64,000 nt of DNA from CAYOUV01 sp963790075 (lineage in GTDB: Bacteria; Chloroflexota; Anaerolineae; Anaerolineales; Villigracilaceae), in contig CAWBNG010000004.1 in NCBI GenBank assembly GCA_963790075.1, positions 620,001 through 684,000 of the forward strand. The letters are read 5' to 3'. The translations under genes and the position numbers were made by a program. Positions 9,477 through 17,444 of the stretch are shown in pieces (the first letter of the stretch is position 1; every line of letters begins with the position of its first letter). The notes under the pieces are model-generated. The model was not told the origin of the DNA. It made no database searches and saw only the letters and a program-made list of their open reading frames with translations.

Positions 9477-9926
9477 ATGGCAGATAGTCTAGCACATACG
9501 AAGTGGATGTGTAAATACCATATCGTGTTCACGCCGAAATACAGGCGGAAGGTGATCTACAACCAATACAAAGAAAGTATCGTGCAAATCCTGAAAGATC
9601 TGTGCAAGTGGAAAGGGGTGGAGATCATCGAGGGGAAAGCGCTGGTGGATCATATTCACCTGCTGGTATCGATCCCACCGAAGTTGAGTGTCTCGAGCTT
9701 CATGGGGCATCTGAAGGGGAAAAGTGCGCTGATGATCTTTGATCGACATGCGAACTTGAAATACAAGTATGGGAACCGGCACTTTTGGGCGCGGGGCTAC
9801 TATGTGAGCACAGTGGGATTGAACGAAGCGACCATTGCGAAATATGTGCGAGAGCAAGAGAAACAGGACCAGATGATGGATCGGATCAGTACGAAGGAAG
9901 CAGAAGACCCCTTTAGGGGTAGCTAG
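9477..9926 (+). CDS. tnpA: IS200/IS605-family transposase TnpA (Y1 HUH)
   Basis: A 149-residue single-strand transposase that cuts at the element's terminal hairpins and forms a phosphotyrosine link. It shows the family start (HTKWMCKYHIVFTPKYRRK), the HUH metal motif DHIHLL (His59, His61), the strand RHFWARGYYVSTVG and the catalytic tyrosine region ATIAKYVREQEKQ (Tyr123). ATG 9477 is chosen because AAGGAG sits seven bases upstream and homologues begin here; an upstream in-frame ATG would start inside the regulatory stem. Complete and apparently intact, so the element may still be active. Confidence 0.95.
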   Translation: MADSLAHTKWMCKYHIVFTPKYRRKVIYNQYKESIVQILKDLCKWKGVEIIEGKALVDHIHLLVSIPPKLSVSSFMGHLKGKSALMIFDRHANLKYKYGNRHFWARGYYVSTVGLNEATIAKYVREQEKQDQMMDRISTKEAEDPFRGS

Positions 9927-10002
9927 GTAATCGGTGCGTCAGGCTTGAACGAAGAGAAAGCAGCGCCTTGAGGCGCTGCAAGTAACAGGCCCTTATAGGG
10001 CC
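9907..10002 (+). repeat. Three tandem perfect hairpins at the tnpA 3' end
   Basis: Three back-to-back perfect stems precede the right-end hairpin: ACCCC-TTTA-GGGGT (9907-9920, overlapping the last codons of tnpA), CAGCGCC-TTGA-GGCGCTG (9961-9978) and GGCCC-TTATA-GGGCC (9988-10002). With the right-end hairpin at 10005-10036 this makes four stems in 130 bases, suggesting a structured RNA or single-stranded DNA tail of the element. Confidence 0.7.
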
Positions 10003-10076
10003 AGGTCAAGCCACCCGCTATGCGGGTGGTCTTGACTTTTTTACACCCTCTCCTTTGTCTTCCTTACCCCAACCGA

Positions 10077-11411
10077 TCAAGGTTCCATGGACGGTCGCAA
10101 GCTGCGCAAGATCAGCCAGCCTGCCAGGCCGGCGATCAGCGAGGCGGCCAGAATGCCCAGTTTGGCGGCCGTCAGTTCGGGCCCTTCGCCGAAGGCCAGC
10201 CCGGCGATGAACAGCGACATGGTAAACCCGATCCCGGCCAGCCAGCTGGCGCCGTAGATATGCCGCCAGCTGACGCCCTTGGGCAGGTCGGCCAATCCGC
10301 TGCGGACCGCCAGCCAAGCGAAGGAAGTGATCCCGACCTGTTTGCCCAGGATCAGGCCAGCAGCGATGCCCAGGCTGATAGGTTGCGCCAGCGCAGAAGC
10401 GATCTCACCGCCCAATGCCACACCTGCGTTGGCCAGCGCAAAGATGGGCATGATGCAAAATGCCACCCAGGGATGCAGGCCGTGTTCCAGGCGTTGCAGC
10501 GGGCTTTCGACATGCTGGATGTATGTCTCCAAGGTTTGCAATGCGGATTGCTGGATTTCGCTGACCCCGTTGGTCGTTTGAGAGCGCGTTTGTTCGAACT
10601 CATCCAGGATGGCACGGCTGTGCGAGGCAAATTCCCTGCCACCGATGCGAGCTTTGGCCGGGATGGTCATCGCCAGCAGAACTCCGGCGATGGTGGCGTG
10701 CATGCCGGATTTGAGGAAGGCTACCCACAAGCCGATGCCCAGGATGGCATATACCAGCGGATGCCGTACGCCGAGCCGGTTGACGATGACCAGCAATAGC
10801 AGGAAACCGGCCGCCACGACCAGACTTAGCCAGGCAATCTCGGCCGTATAGAACAGGGCGATCACCAGCACTGCACCCAGGTCGTCCACGATAGCCAGGG
10901 CGGTCAGGAAGATCTTCAGGGATAATGGCGCACGTTTGCCCAGGAGCGCCAGCACGCCCAGGGCGAAGGCGATGTCGGTCGCCATCGGGATTCCCCATCC
11001 AGCTGCGCCCGTTCCGCTCCGGTTGAGCAGGGCGTAAATCGCCGCTGGCACCAGCATCCCGCCGATGGCTGCCGCCACTGGCAGCATTGCTTTCTTTCGG
11101 GAGGCCAGTTCGCCGACCAGCACTTCGCGCTTAATCTCCAGGCCGACCACGAAAAAGAAAATCGCCATCAGTCCGTCATTGATCCATAAGATCAGGGGTT
11201 TGGATAAATTAAAATTGCTGGTCCCGATGGTTAATTTTGTTTGCCAGAAGGCGTTGTAACTTTCGGCCCAGGGGGAATTGGCCCAGATCAGGGCCAGCAT
11301 GGTTAATCCAAGCAGCAGAATCCCCCCGGACGATTCCTGGTGTAGGAATTCCTGAAAGGGATGCAAGAGTTGCTCGGCGGGGGTCGAGGGGAAACGCTGA
11401 GTTTTTGCCAT
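10077..11411 (-). CDS. nhaA: Na+/H+ antiporter NhaA
   Basis: Polytopic inner-membrane antiporter that expels Na+ in exchange for H+ and supports pH and salt homeostasis. The 444-residue protein has about twelve hydrophobic segments, the ion-binding aspartate pair in ALAIVDDLGAV (Asp176, Asp177) and the preceding PMATDIAFALG (Asp146), matching E. coli NhaA Asp163/164 and Asp133. A loop of roughly 50 residues after IPAKARIGGREF is longer than in E. coli. ATG 11411 has AAGGTG upstream and is preferred to an in-frame start 51 codons earlier whose added residues look non-coding. It is divergent from the rRNA methyltransferase gene. Confidence 0.96.
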   Translation of the reverse strand: MAKTQRFPSTPAEQLLHPFQEFLHQESSGGILLLGLTMLALIWANSPWAESYNAFWQTKLTIGTSNFNLSKPLILWINDGLMAIFFFVVGLEIKREVLVGELASRKKAMLPVAAAIGGMLVPAAIYALLNRSGTGAAGWGIPMATDIAFALGVLALLGKRAPLSLKIFLTALAIVDDLGAVLVIALFYTAEIAWLSLVVAAGFLLLLVIVNRLGVRHPLVYAILGIGLWVAFLKSGMHATIAGVLLAMTIPAKARIGGREFASHSRAILDEFEQTRSQTTNGVSEIQQSALQTLETYIQHVESPLQRLEHGLHPWVAFCIMPIFALANAGVALGGEIASALAQPISLGIAAGLILGKQVGITSFAWLAVRSGLADLPKGVSWRHIYGASWLAGIGFTMSLFIAGLAFGEGPELTAAKLGILAASLIAGLAGWLILRSLRPSMEP

Positions 11412-11590
11412 TTTCACCTTGATGGTTGTTAAGTTGTCGGTATGCTGGTTTTTGCTGTGAGCTTCAGCATGTGAGCGCGACGATCGGTGGTTCCCCGCTG
11501 TCGGGGCTTGAACTTGCCAAATTATATCCAAAAATCGGAGCGAGCAACTCTCAAAGCCTATCAATCTCCGGCCCCGATCTTTGCTTGAAG

Positions 11591-11596
11591 TATACT
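11591..11596 (+). promoter_or_regulatory. -10 hexamer of the RlmI-like gene, leaderless arrangement
   Basis: TATACT ends six bases before ATG 11603. No ribosome-binding site is present, and a -35 is not obvious. This spacing places transcription start at the start codon, as for ligA. Confidence 0.45.
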
Positions 11597-11602
11597 TGCC
11601 GC

Positions 11603-12793
11603 ATGCCTGCCATGATTCTCAATCCCGGACGTGAAAAATCGCTCCTGCGCCGCCACCCATGGATCTTCTCCGGCGCGGTGGCGCGCCTGGAAGGCGCGCC
11701 CCAAGCTGGCGAAACGGTTGAGGTGCTCTCCTCGGTGGGAGAATGGCTGGCGTACGCGGCTTACAGTCCACATTCGCAGATTCGCGCGCGAGCCTGGACC
11801 TTTGACCAGGCTGAGACGCCGGATGCCGAATTCTTCCGCCGCCGCTTGCAGGCTGCGCTGGGTTTGCGCCAGGCTCTGGGCCTGCCAGCTGTAACCGAGG
11901 CTTACCGGCTGGTGCACGCCGAGTCGGATGGTCTGCCAGGCCTGATCGTCGACCGCTATGGCGATGTGCTGGTGCTGCAATCCCTGACGGCCGGCAGTGA
12001 GTTTTGGAAGCCGCTCCTGGCCGATTTGCTGCTTGAACTGACCGGCCTAAATCAGGTTTACGAGCGCTCAGATGCCGACGTGCGCGAGTTGGAAGGCTTG
12101 TCACCGGTCGTGGGTCCCTTGCGCGGTACGATTCCCGATTCCCAACTCACGATTAGTGAAAATGATCTGAAATTCAAAATTAATCTGGCTGGTGGTCACA
12201 AGACCGGCTTCTACCTCGATCAGCGGGACAACCGTCTGCGCGTGCAGGGGTTGGCGCAGGCCCGCGCGGTGCTGGATTGTTTCTGTTATACGGGCGGATT
12301 TACGCTTAACGCGTTAGCGGGTGGGGCGCAGTCGGTCGTCTCGGTCGATGCTTCGGGCGAAGCCTTGCGCCTGGGGCAGGAAAATCTGTCGTTAAACGGC
12401 TTCCCGGCTGATCGGGCGGAATGGATCGAAGGCGATGTCTTTCAGGTCTTGAGAAAATTTCGGGATGCGAATCGATCCTTCGATCTGATCGTGCTCGATC
12501 CGCCCAAATTTGCACCAACGGCAGCCCAGGCGGAACAGGCCGCGCGTGGTTATAAGGATATCAACCTGCTGGCCTTCAAGCTATTGCGGCCGGGTGGAAT
12601 ATTGGTCACGTTCTCCTGTTCAGGTGGGGTGGATGCGGCCTTGTTCCAGAAGATCGTGGCCGGCGCGGCGCTGGACGCTAAAGTGGCTGCGCAGATCGTC
12701 GACCATCTGGAGCAGGGGGCTGACCACCCGGTGGCATTGCATTTCCCGGAGGGGGCATATCTCAAAGGCTTGGTTTGTCGCGTGCCAGCGTAA
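11603..12793 (+). CDS. Class I SAM-dependent rRNA methyltransferase (RlmI/RlmK-like)
   Basis: A 396-residue methyltransferase of the family that modifies 23S rRNA cytosine, the same length as E. coli RlmI. Order of domains: N-terminal PUA (NPGREKSLLRRHPWIFSGAV), the EEHB-type middle region (VERYGDVL-like IVDRYGDVLVLQ), and a Rossmann methyltransferase domain with GHKTGFYLDQRDNR, CFCYTGGFTLNA and the catalytic DPPKFA. A conserved cysteine follows in TFSCSGG. The start is ATG 11603; an in-frame start at 11426 would add 59 residues with no family match. It probably has a leaderless transcript from 11591-11596. The exact modified base is inferred only from the family. Confidence 0.93.
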   Translation: MPAMILNPGREKSLLRRHPWIFSGAVARLEGAPQAGETVEVLSSVGEWLAYAAYSPHSQIRARAWTFDQAETPDAEFFRRRLQAALGLRQALGLPAVTEAYRLVHAESDGLPGLIVDRYGDVLVLQSLTAGSEFWKPLLADLLLELTGLNQVYERSDADVRELEGLSPVVGPLRGTIPDSQLTISENDLKFKINLAGGHKTGFYLDQRDNRLRVQGLAQARAVLDCFCYTGGFTLNALAGGAQSVVSVDASGEALRLGQENLSLNGFPADRAEWIEGDVFQVLRKFRDANRSFDLIVLDPPKFAPTAAQAEQAARGYKDINLLAFKLLRPGGILVTFSCSGGVDAALFQKIVAGAALDAKVAAQIVDHLEQGADHPVALHFPEGAYLKGLVCRVPA

Positions 12794-12889
12794 GCCCCTT
12801 ATAATTAATATTTATATATTAAATATAATATATATTATTGTATAATAATTTCACTGACCTCATTCGATTAGAGTTTAGAAGGAGGAGTA
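12794..12889 (+). other. AT-rich leader upstream of the flavoprotein gene
   Basis: About 50 bases (12800-12850) consist almost only of A and T, in sharp contrast to the GC-rich surroundings. TATAAT occurs at 12841-12846, and a strong ribosome-binding site AAGGAGGAG precedes the ATG at 12890. Probably the promoter region; no clear -35 can be chosen in the low-complexity sequence. Confidence 0.5.
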
Positions 12890-14068
12890 ATGGAGCCTTA
12901 TAAGTATTTAATTATCGGCGGCGGCATGACTGCCGATGCAGCTGTGCGAGGGATCCGTGAATTGGATGAAAGTGGTTTGATCGGCCTGATCAGCCGCGAA
13001 CCGGATGCACCGTATGCGCGTCCGCTGCTCTCCAAAGGATTATGGAAGGGCCGCCCATTGGAAAAAGTCTGGCGGCATACCGAAGAACTTGGCGCGAATC
13101 TGGTATTGGATCGCAAGGTGGTGGTGCTCGACCCCAAAGCCAAAATCGTGCGAGATGACGCGGGTGATGACTATACCTACGATAAACTATTGCTGGCAAC
13201 AGGCGGCCGGCCGATCCGCCTTCCGTTTGGTGACGATCAGATCATTTACTATCGCAATTTGCGTGATTATCGGCGCCTGCGCGAAATGACGGAGCAGGGC
13301 ATGCACTTTGTGGTCATCGGCGGTGGTTTCATCGGGTCGGAGATTGCGGCCGCACTGGCTATGAACCACAAAAAAGTGAGCATGATCTTCCTGGAAGAGG
13401 CCATCGGGGCGAATGTTTATCCGTTTGAGCTGGCCCACTTTTTGAACAATTTCTATAAGGAAAAAGGTGTGGAATTAATCCCCGGAGATTCGGTCGCCAG
13501 TGTGGATCGGGACGGCAAGCGCTTCTTGGTCCGGACCGGGAGTGGGCGGTCGATCGAAACGGATGGAGTGATCGCCGGGATCGGGATCCGGCCGAACGTC
13601 GAACTGGCCGAGTCGGCCGGTTTGGAAATTCGCGACGGGATCGTGGTTGACGCACATTTGCGGACTTCAGCAGCGGATATCTACGCAGCTGGCGATGTGG
13701 CTCGCTTTTATAACCCGGCACTTGGGAAGCAAATCCGGGTGGAGCACGAAGACAACGCCCTGAACATGGGCAAACAGGCCGGCCGGATTATGGCTGGCGA
13801 TGACCGATCTTATGCTCACCTGCCGTCGTTTTATTCCGATCTCTTCGACCTGGGTTATGAAGCGGTGGGGGAGTTAAACAGCCAGTTACAGATAGTCCAG
13901 GATTGGAAGGAACCGTTCAAAGCAGGCGTAGTCTATTATCTGGATCAGAAACGAGTGCGCGGCGTGCTCTTGTGGAATGTTTGGAAGCAGGTTGGCAATG
14001 CGCGTGAGTTGATCGCGAATCGAGGTCCTTTCGAAGGGGACGATCTGATTGGACGTATTCCTGTGTAA
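12890..14068 (+). CDS. FAD/NAD(P)-dependent oxidoreductase (AIF/ferredoxin-reductase-like)
   Basis: A 392-residue pyridine-nucleotide disulfide oxidoreductase-type flavoprotein. It has the FAD-binding start KYLIIGGGMTADAAVRGIRE, the motif PYARPLLSKGLWKG, LLLATGG, a second Rossmann motif VVIGGGFIGSEIAAALA for NAD(P)H and the second FAD motif IYAAGDVARF. The C-terminal domain (about 290-392) resembles that of apoptosis-inducing factor and rubredoxin/ferredoxin reductases; no redox-active CxxC pair is present. Electron acceptor unknown. It stands alone, with its 3' end facing a convergent small membrane protein gene and a shared terminator between them. Confidence 0.9.
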   Translation: MEPYKYLIIGGGMTADAAVRGIRELDESGLIGLISREPDAPYARPLLSKGLWKGRPLEKVWRHTEELGANLVLDRKVVVLDPKAKIVRDDAGDDYTYDKLLLATGGRPIRLPFGDDQIIYYRNLRDYRRLREMTEQGMHFVVIGGGFIGSEIAAALAMNHKKVSMIFLEEAIGANVYPFELAHFLNNFYKEKGVELIPGDSVASVDRDGKRFLVRTGSGRSIETDGVIAGIGIRPNVELAESAGLEIRDGIVVDAHLRTSAADIYAAGDVARFYNPALGKQIRVEHEDNALNMGKQAGRIMAGDDRSYAHLPSFYSDLFDLGYEAVGELNSQLQIVQDWKEPFKAGVVYYLDQKRVRGVLLWNVWKQVGNARELIANRGPFEGDDLIGRIPV

Positions 14069-14088
14069 ATATTTGGTTTGGAAATAAA

Positions 14089-14119
14089 AAATCGGGCGTC
14101 CCAAAGGGACGCCCGATTT
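14089..14119 (-). terminator. Strong hairpin terminator between convergent genes
   Basis: A 14-bp stem, 14089-14102 with 14106-14119, closes on a three-base loop. On the minus strand it is followed by TTTTTATTTC, so it best terminates the leftward small-membrane-protein transcript; on the plus strand only TTT follows, so it is weaker for the flavoprotein gene. Confidence 0.85.
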
Positions 14120-14120
14120 G

Positions 14121-14327
14121 CTAGTCATCTCCCAGCGACATGATCTGCCGCAGCAGACCGATAACCAGCAAGCCGAGTTTCAACCCCTGTCCGCTGGTGA
14201 TGCTCAGTTCCTCACCTTCCTGCTCGGCGCGGCGGGTCAGCAGGTAGGCTGCGCCCAGGCCGGTTGTAGCACCGACCACTGCCCCGAGAATCAGCGTTCT
14301 TATTTTCCAGCTGTTATCCTTGTCCAT
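14121..14327 (-). CDS. Small YtxH-like membrane protein
   Basis: A 68-residue protein with one N-terminal glycine/alanine-rich membrane segment (LILGAVVGATTGLGAAYLL) followed by TRRAEQEGEEL, the layout of YtxH-type small membrane proteins. A second hydrophobic stretch (LKLGLLVIGLLRQIM) lies near the C-terminus. ATG 14327 is preceded by an AAAGGA sequence. It lies 28 bases after the next membrane gene and ends at the terminator. Function unknown. Confidence 0.75.
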   Translation of the reverse strand: MDKDNSWKIRTLILGAVVGATTGLGAAYLLTRRAEQEGEELSITSGQGLKLGLLVIGLLRQIMSLGDD

Positions 14328-14355
14328 TATTGATTAGTCCTTTCTCTTTTACCGA

Positions 14356-14766
14356 TCACGAGCCCTTGAATATTTTTTCCACACCCGCAATTATGCTTTT
14401 TATCAGGATCACCGGTTTTACGGCCCCGTCCATAACCCGACGTGCGCCGTGCTGCACCTGCCAGACGAAGTGCTGTGCTTTGGCAGTGTAGGTGGGGCTG
14501 ATCTGTAACAGGCGGGCCATCAGGTAGATCATCCCGACCAGGAGCGTCAGCAGCAGAAAACTGCCAAATATAACCGGGATGAGCAGCCAGATAAGCGAGA
14601 TGTCGGCCCACAAGGAGGCTTGCCCCGCGCTGACGCTGATCGTGAAGCTGCTGACGACCAGCATGATCAGCAGGAAGAACAGCAGTGGCACCAGGATCTG
14701 CCATGTGAATTGACGCTGGTGTGATTTGTAGGAAAAACGTTCTTTGCGGATCGGGTTTGTTTTCAT
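14356..14766 (-). CDS. Hypothetical two-pass membrane protein
   Basis: A 136-residue protein, not recognised. A basic N-terminus (about 20 residues) is followed by two hydrophobic segments, roughly residues 24-45 and 58-84 (IWLLIPVIFGSFLLLTLLVGMIYLMA), and then an amphipathic C-terminal tail ending in VEKIFKGS. It precedes the YtxH-like gene by 28 bases in the same direction and likely forms a two-gene unit with it, downstream of ftsZ. The tail resembles helices that lie along membranes, but this is inference only. Confidence 0.75.
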   Translation of the reverse strand: MKTNPIRKERFSYKSHQRQFTWQILVPLLFFLLIMLVVSSFTISVSAGQASLWADISLIWLLIPVIFGSFLLLTLLVGMIYLMARLLQISPTYTAKAQHFVWQVQHGARRVMDGAVKPVILIKSIIAGVEKIFKGS

Positions 14767-14783
14767 TTGTCTCTATTTTAACA

Positions 14784-14866
14784 TAATCTTCCCGCGGTAG
14801 ATGCTCTGCGGGAAGATTAATGCACAGAGCGGTCTGATATACCTCGCCCAGGTATACCGAGACCGC
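14784..14866 (-). other. Two strong hairpins downstream of ftsZ
   Basis: The 181-base gap between ftsZ and the membrane-protein pair holds two stems: a 12-bp one (14784-14795 with 14808-14819) and a compound one (GCGGTCT 14829-14835 with AGACCGC 14860-14866, enclosing TATACCT/AGGTATA). Neither has a T run on the minus strand, so they look more like 3'-end protection or attenuation structures for the ftsZ mRNA than simple terminators. Confidence 0.6.
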
Positions 14867-14947
14867 CCCGGCAGGAAGGGGAACTGGACCGACCTTGCTG
14901 TTATGGAGACGCAATACTCCTTACGAAATGTATGTGCGCCTTAATAA

Positions 14948-16099
14948 TTAGCGCCGATTGCGCAGGAAGGTCGGTACATCCAGATCGTCATTGTTAATCG
15001 TCGGTGGTGCAGATCTCAGCTCGTTGTTGCCAGGATGTAACTCTGCACCCACGCTGACCGATTCGCTCTGATTGATCACGTGTGCTGGTGAGCGGGAATC
15101 GGTGCGTGAAAAAGGTCGTTCGAGAGCGCGACGCGGTACACCGCTGCGCTCGAAGCCGGTGGCGATCACTGTGACGCGGATTTCATCGCCCATGTTGGGG
15201 TCGATCACCGCGCCGAAGATCATGTTGACGTCCGGATGAGCCGTCTCGCGGATGATCGCTGCAGCCTGGTTGACCTCGAACAGGGTCAGGCTTGGGCCGC
15301 CGGTCACATTGAACAACACGCCGCGCGCGCCGTCGATGGTAATGTCAAGCAGTTGGCTGGAGATCGCCTGTTCGGCGGCGTTGCGGGCGCGCTCGTCGCC
15401 GCTGGCCTTGCCAACGGCCATCAGCGCTGCGCCACCTTCGCTCATAATGGCACGCACATCGGCAAAGTCCAGGTTGATCAAACCGGGGATGGTGATCAAT
15501 TCGGAAATGCCTTGTATACCCTGGTGCAGCACCTCGTCCGCTACGCGGAAGGCATCCTGCAGGCTGGCACGCTTATCAGCCAATTGCAGCAAGCGGTCAT
15601 TGGGGATGACAATCAGCGTGTCTGCGTGTTCTTTGAGCTTGCCGATACCGTTTTCCGAGGATTGCAGCCGTTTGCCGCCTTCGAAGGTGAAGGGACGGGT
15701 GACCACCGCGATGGTCAGCGCTCCGCACTCCTTGGCAACCTGTGTCACGACTGGTGCCGCACCGGTGCCGGTGCCGCCACCCATGCCGGCCGTGACGAAG
15801 ACCATGTCAGAGCCCTTCAGGACGTTGTAAAGATCATCCGCGGATTCCTCGGCAGCCTTGCGGCCTACTTCAGGATCGCCGCCGGCACCCAGCCCGCGGG
15901 TGAGTTTGTCACCCAGGCGGACGCGCTTGGGCGCTTTGGAGAGCAGTAGGGCCTGGGCATCCGTGTTGACGGCGATAAATTCCACACCTTGGATGCCTTC
16001 TGCGATCATCCGATTGACGGCGTTTGATCCGCCGCCTCCGACGCCGATGACTTTGATGCGGGCGAAGGTTTCTGCTTGCATGTTCTTGGTCGAGTCCAT
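14948..16099 (-). CDS. ftsZ: Cell division GTPase FtsZ
   Basis: Tubulin homologue that polymerises into the division ring at midcell. The 383-residue protein has the nucleotide-binding start IGVGGGGSNAVNRM, the tubulin signature GGGTGTG at 107-113, NTDAQAL, and the T7-loop segment NLDFADVRAIM that completes GTP hydrolysis in the neighbouring subunit. A variable linker ends in DLDVPTFLRNRR, the conserved tail that binds FtsA and other partners. ATG 16099 has AGAAGGAGG upstream. It is the last division gene of the dcw cluster, 97 bases after ftsA. Confidence 0.99.
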   Translation of the reverse strand: MDSTKNMQAETFARIKVIGVGGGGSNAVNRMIAEGIQGVEFIAVNTDAQALLLSKAPKRVRLGDKLTRGLGAGGDPEVGRKAAEESADDLYNVLKGSDMVFVTAGMGGGTGTGAAPVVTQVAKECGALTIAVVTRPFTFEGGKRLQSSENGIGKLKEHADTLIVIPNDRLLQLADKRASLQDAFRVADEVLHQGIQGISELITIPGLINLDFADVRAIMSEGGAALMAVGKASGDERARNAAEQAISSQLLDITIDGARGVLFNVTGGPSLTLFEVNQAAAIIRETAHPDVNMIFGAVIDPNMGDEIRVTVIATGFERSGVPRRALERPFSRTDSRSPAHVINQSESVSVGAELHPGNNELRSAPPTINNDDLDVPTFLRNRR

Positions 16100-16196
16100 G
16101 TTGTTCCTCCTTCTATGTGTACCAAATTACCTGAAATGTCTGCTGCTGGGATTGCGATTGGCGGGCGGCCAAGTCCGCAAACCCATTTTGAAAAAC

Positions 16197-17435
16197 CTAG
16201 GGTAGGAGCCGCTTGAACCATTCTTTGATCAGGCTCAAGTCGATATTACTCTCCACTCTTGAGCGATGTCTGCGACCTTGTCCCAAGTCAATCTCCTGAT
16301 CTTGCATAGCGAGAGCCCAGTGCAGCAGGCCGACGCTGGTGGAATATGCGGGGGATTTTAGCCTGTCGGTTAGCCCGATCAGATTCTCCGGTCCCGCTGT
16401 GCGCACGGGCATGCCCAACACCTCGCTGGCCAGTTGCTTGATGCCGGGCAGGGCGGAGGTTCCGCCTGTCAGCACCATGCCGGCCGGGAGCAAGCCATCG
16501 TAACCGGAACGCTTGATCTCCTGCAATGTCAGGGCAAAGATCTCCTCCACGCGCGCTTCAATGATGTGGCACAGATCCTGCCGGTTGATCTGCACGGGAT
16601 GTTCTTCGCCAAATGGACGTACCGCGAAGTATTCTTCCAGTCCGACGTCTGCTCGTTTTGCATGCCCTTGCTGCTTTTTGATATCTTCCGCCTGAGCGAC
16701 CGGCAGGCGCAACCCGTGCGCGATATCCTGCGTTAGATGGTTGCCACCGACAGCCAGCACCATCGTATGCCATACATCACCGTTGACGTAGATCGCCAGG
16801 TCGGTTGTCCCGCCGCCAATATCACACACGGCAACCCCCATTTCGCGCTCGGTATCGGTCAGCACTACTTCAGCCGAAGCCAGCGGGTTGAGCACGAACT
16901 GGATCACATCCACGCCCGCCTCGCCGACGCTCTGGCGCAAGTTCTCGGTCGTGGCTGCCGAAGCGGTGATAATGTGCGCCTCGACCTCCAGCCGGTAGCC
17001 ATGCATCCCCACCGGTGTGCGAATGCCGTCCTGGCCGTCGACCACGAAACCGCGTTGGATAACGTGGATGACCTCGCGGTCGTGAGGGATGGCCACCGCG
17101 CGGGCCTGGTCCAAAGCGCGCACCAGATCGTACTCGTCCACGATTCCACCGGTCACACCGACCGCACCGCGGCTGTTGACCGACGAGACGTGCGCGCCGG
17201 CCAGACTGACCAGCGCCGCTGTGATCTCCATACCCGAAGTCTGCTCGGCTTGCTCTACCGAACGGGCAATCGCCTTTGAAGCGGCATTCAGGTCGACGAT
17301 CACACCCTTGCGAATCCCGTCGGAGGGTTGAATACCAACACCCAGTATGCGCATATTATCCTCATCCTCCAAGCGAGCGACGAGCGTGCATACTTTGGTT
17401 GTTCCGACATCAATTCCTACAACTATCTCATCCAT
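16197..17435 (-). CDS. ftsA: Cell division protein FtsA
   Basis: Actin-like ATPase that tethers FtsZ to the membrane. The 412-residue protein begins with the phosphate-1 motif VGIDVGTTKVCTLVA and has phosphate-2 DIGGGTTDLAIY and the adenosine motif VLTGGTSALPGI. The 1C domain characteristic of FtsA lies around residues 85-165. It ends in an amphipathic helix (SLIKEWFKRLLP), the membrane-targeting sequence. It lies 9 bases after ftsQ, the usual order ftsQ-ftsA-ftsZ. Confidence 0.98.
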   Translation of the reverse strand: MDEIVVGIDVGTTKVCTLVARLEDEDNMRILGVGIQPSDGIRKGVIVDLNAASKAIARSVEQAEQTSGMEITAALVSLAGAHVSSVNSRGAVGVTGGIVDEYDLVRALDQARAVAIPHDREVIHVIQRGFVVDGQDGIRTPVGMHGYRLEVEAHIITASAATTENLRQSVGEAGVDVIQFVLNPLASAEVVLTDTEREMGVAVCDIGGGTTDLAIYVNGDVWHTMVLAVGGNHLTQDIAHGLRLPVAQAEDIKKQQGHAKRADVGLEEYFAVRPFGEEHPVQINRQDLCHIIEARVEEIFALTLQEIKRSGYDGLLPAGMVLTGGTSALPGIKQLASEVLGMPVRTAGPENLIGLTDRLKSPAYSTSVGLLHWALAMQDQEIDLGQGRRHRSRVESNIDLSLIKEWFKRLLP

Positions 17436-17444
17436 GATTCTTGC

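Larger units (their letters stand above)
9377..10036 (+). mobile_element. IS200/IS605-family insertion sequence carrying only tnpA
   Basis: The element is bracketed by matching hairpins instead of terminal inverted repeats: left hairpin CCACCCGC-TAC-GCGGGTGG (9377-9395) and right hairpin CCACCCGC-TAT-GCGGGTGG (10011-10029), the latter extended by GTCAAG/CTTGAC (10005-10010 and 10031-10036). This is the structure used by HUH transposases that move single-stranded DNA. Only one gene, tnpA, is inside; there is no tnpB. Exact ends are probably a few bases outside the hairpins. The T run after the right hairpin (10037-10042) also makes it a likely terminator. Confidence 0.85.

Noticed and set aside
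9301..10042. CRISPR-like or tandem repeat array
   Set aside because: The several hairpins here have different sequences and no regular spacer; they belong to the insertion element and one REP-like palindrome.
14784..14819. Intrinsic terminator of ftsZ
   Set aside because: The stem is strong, but no T run follows it on the minus strand, so I list it only as a hairpin.
15236..15949. 237-codon open frame antisense to ftsZ
   Set aside because: Entirely opposite ftsZ; no start signal and no family resemblance.
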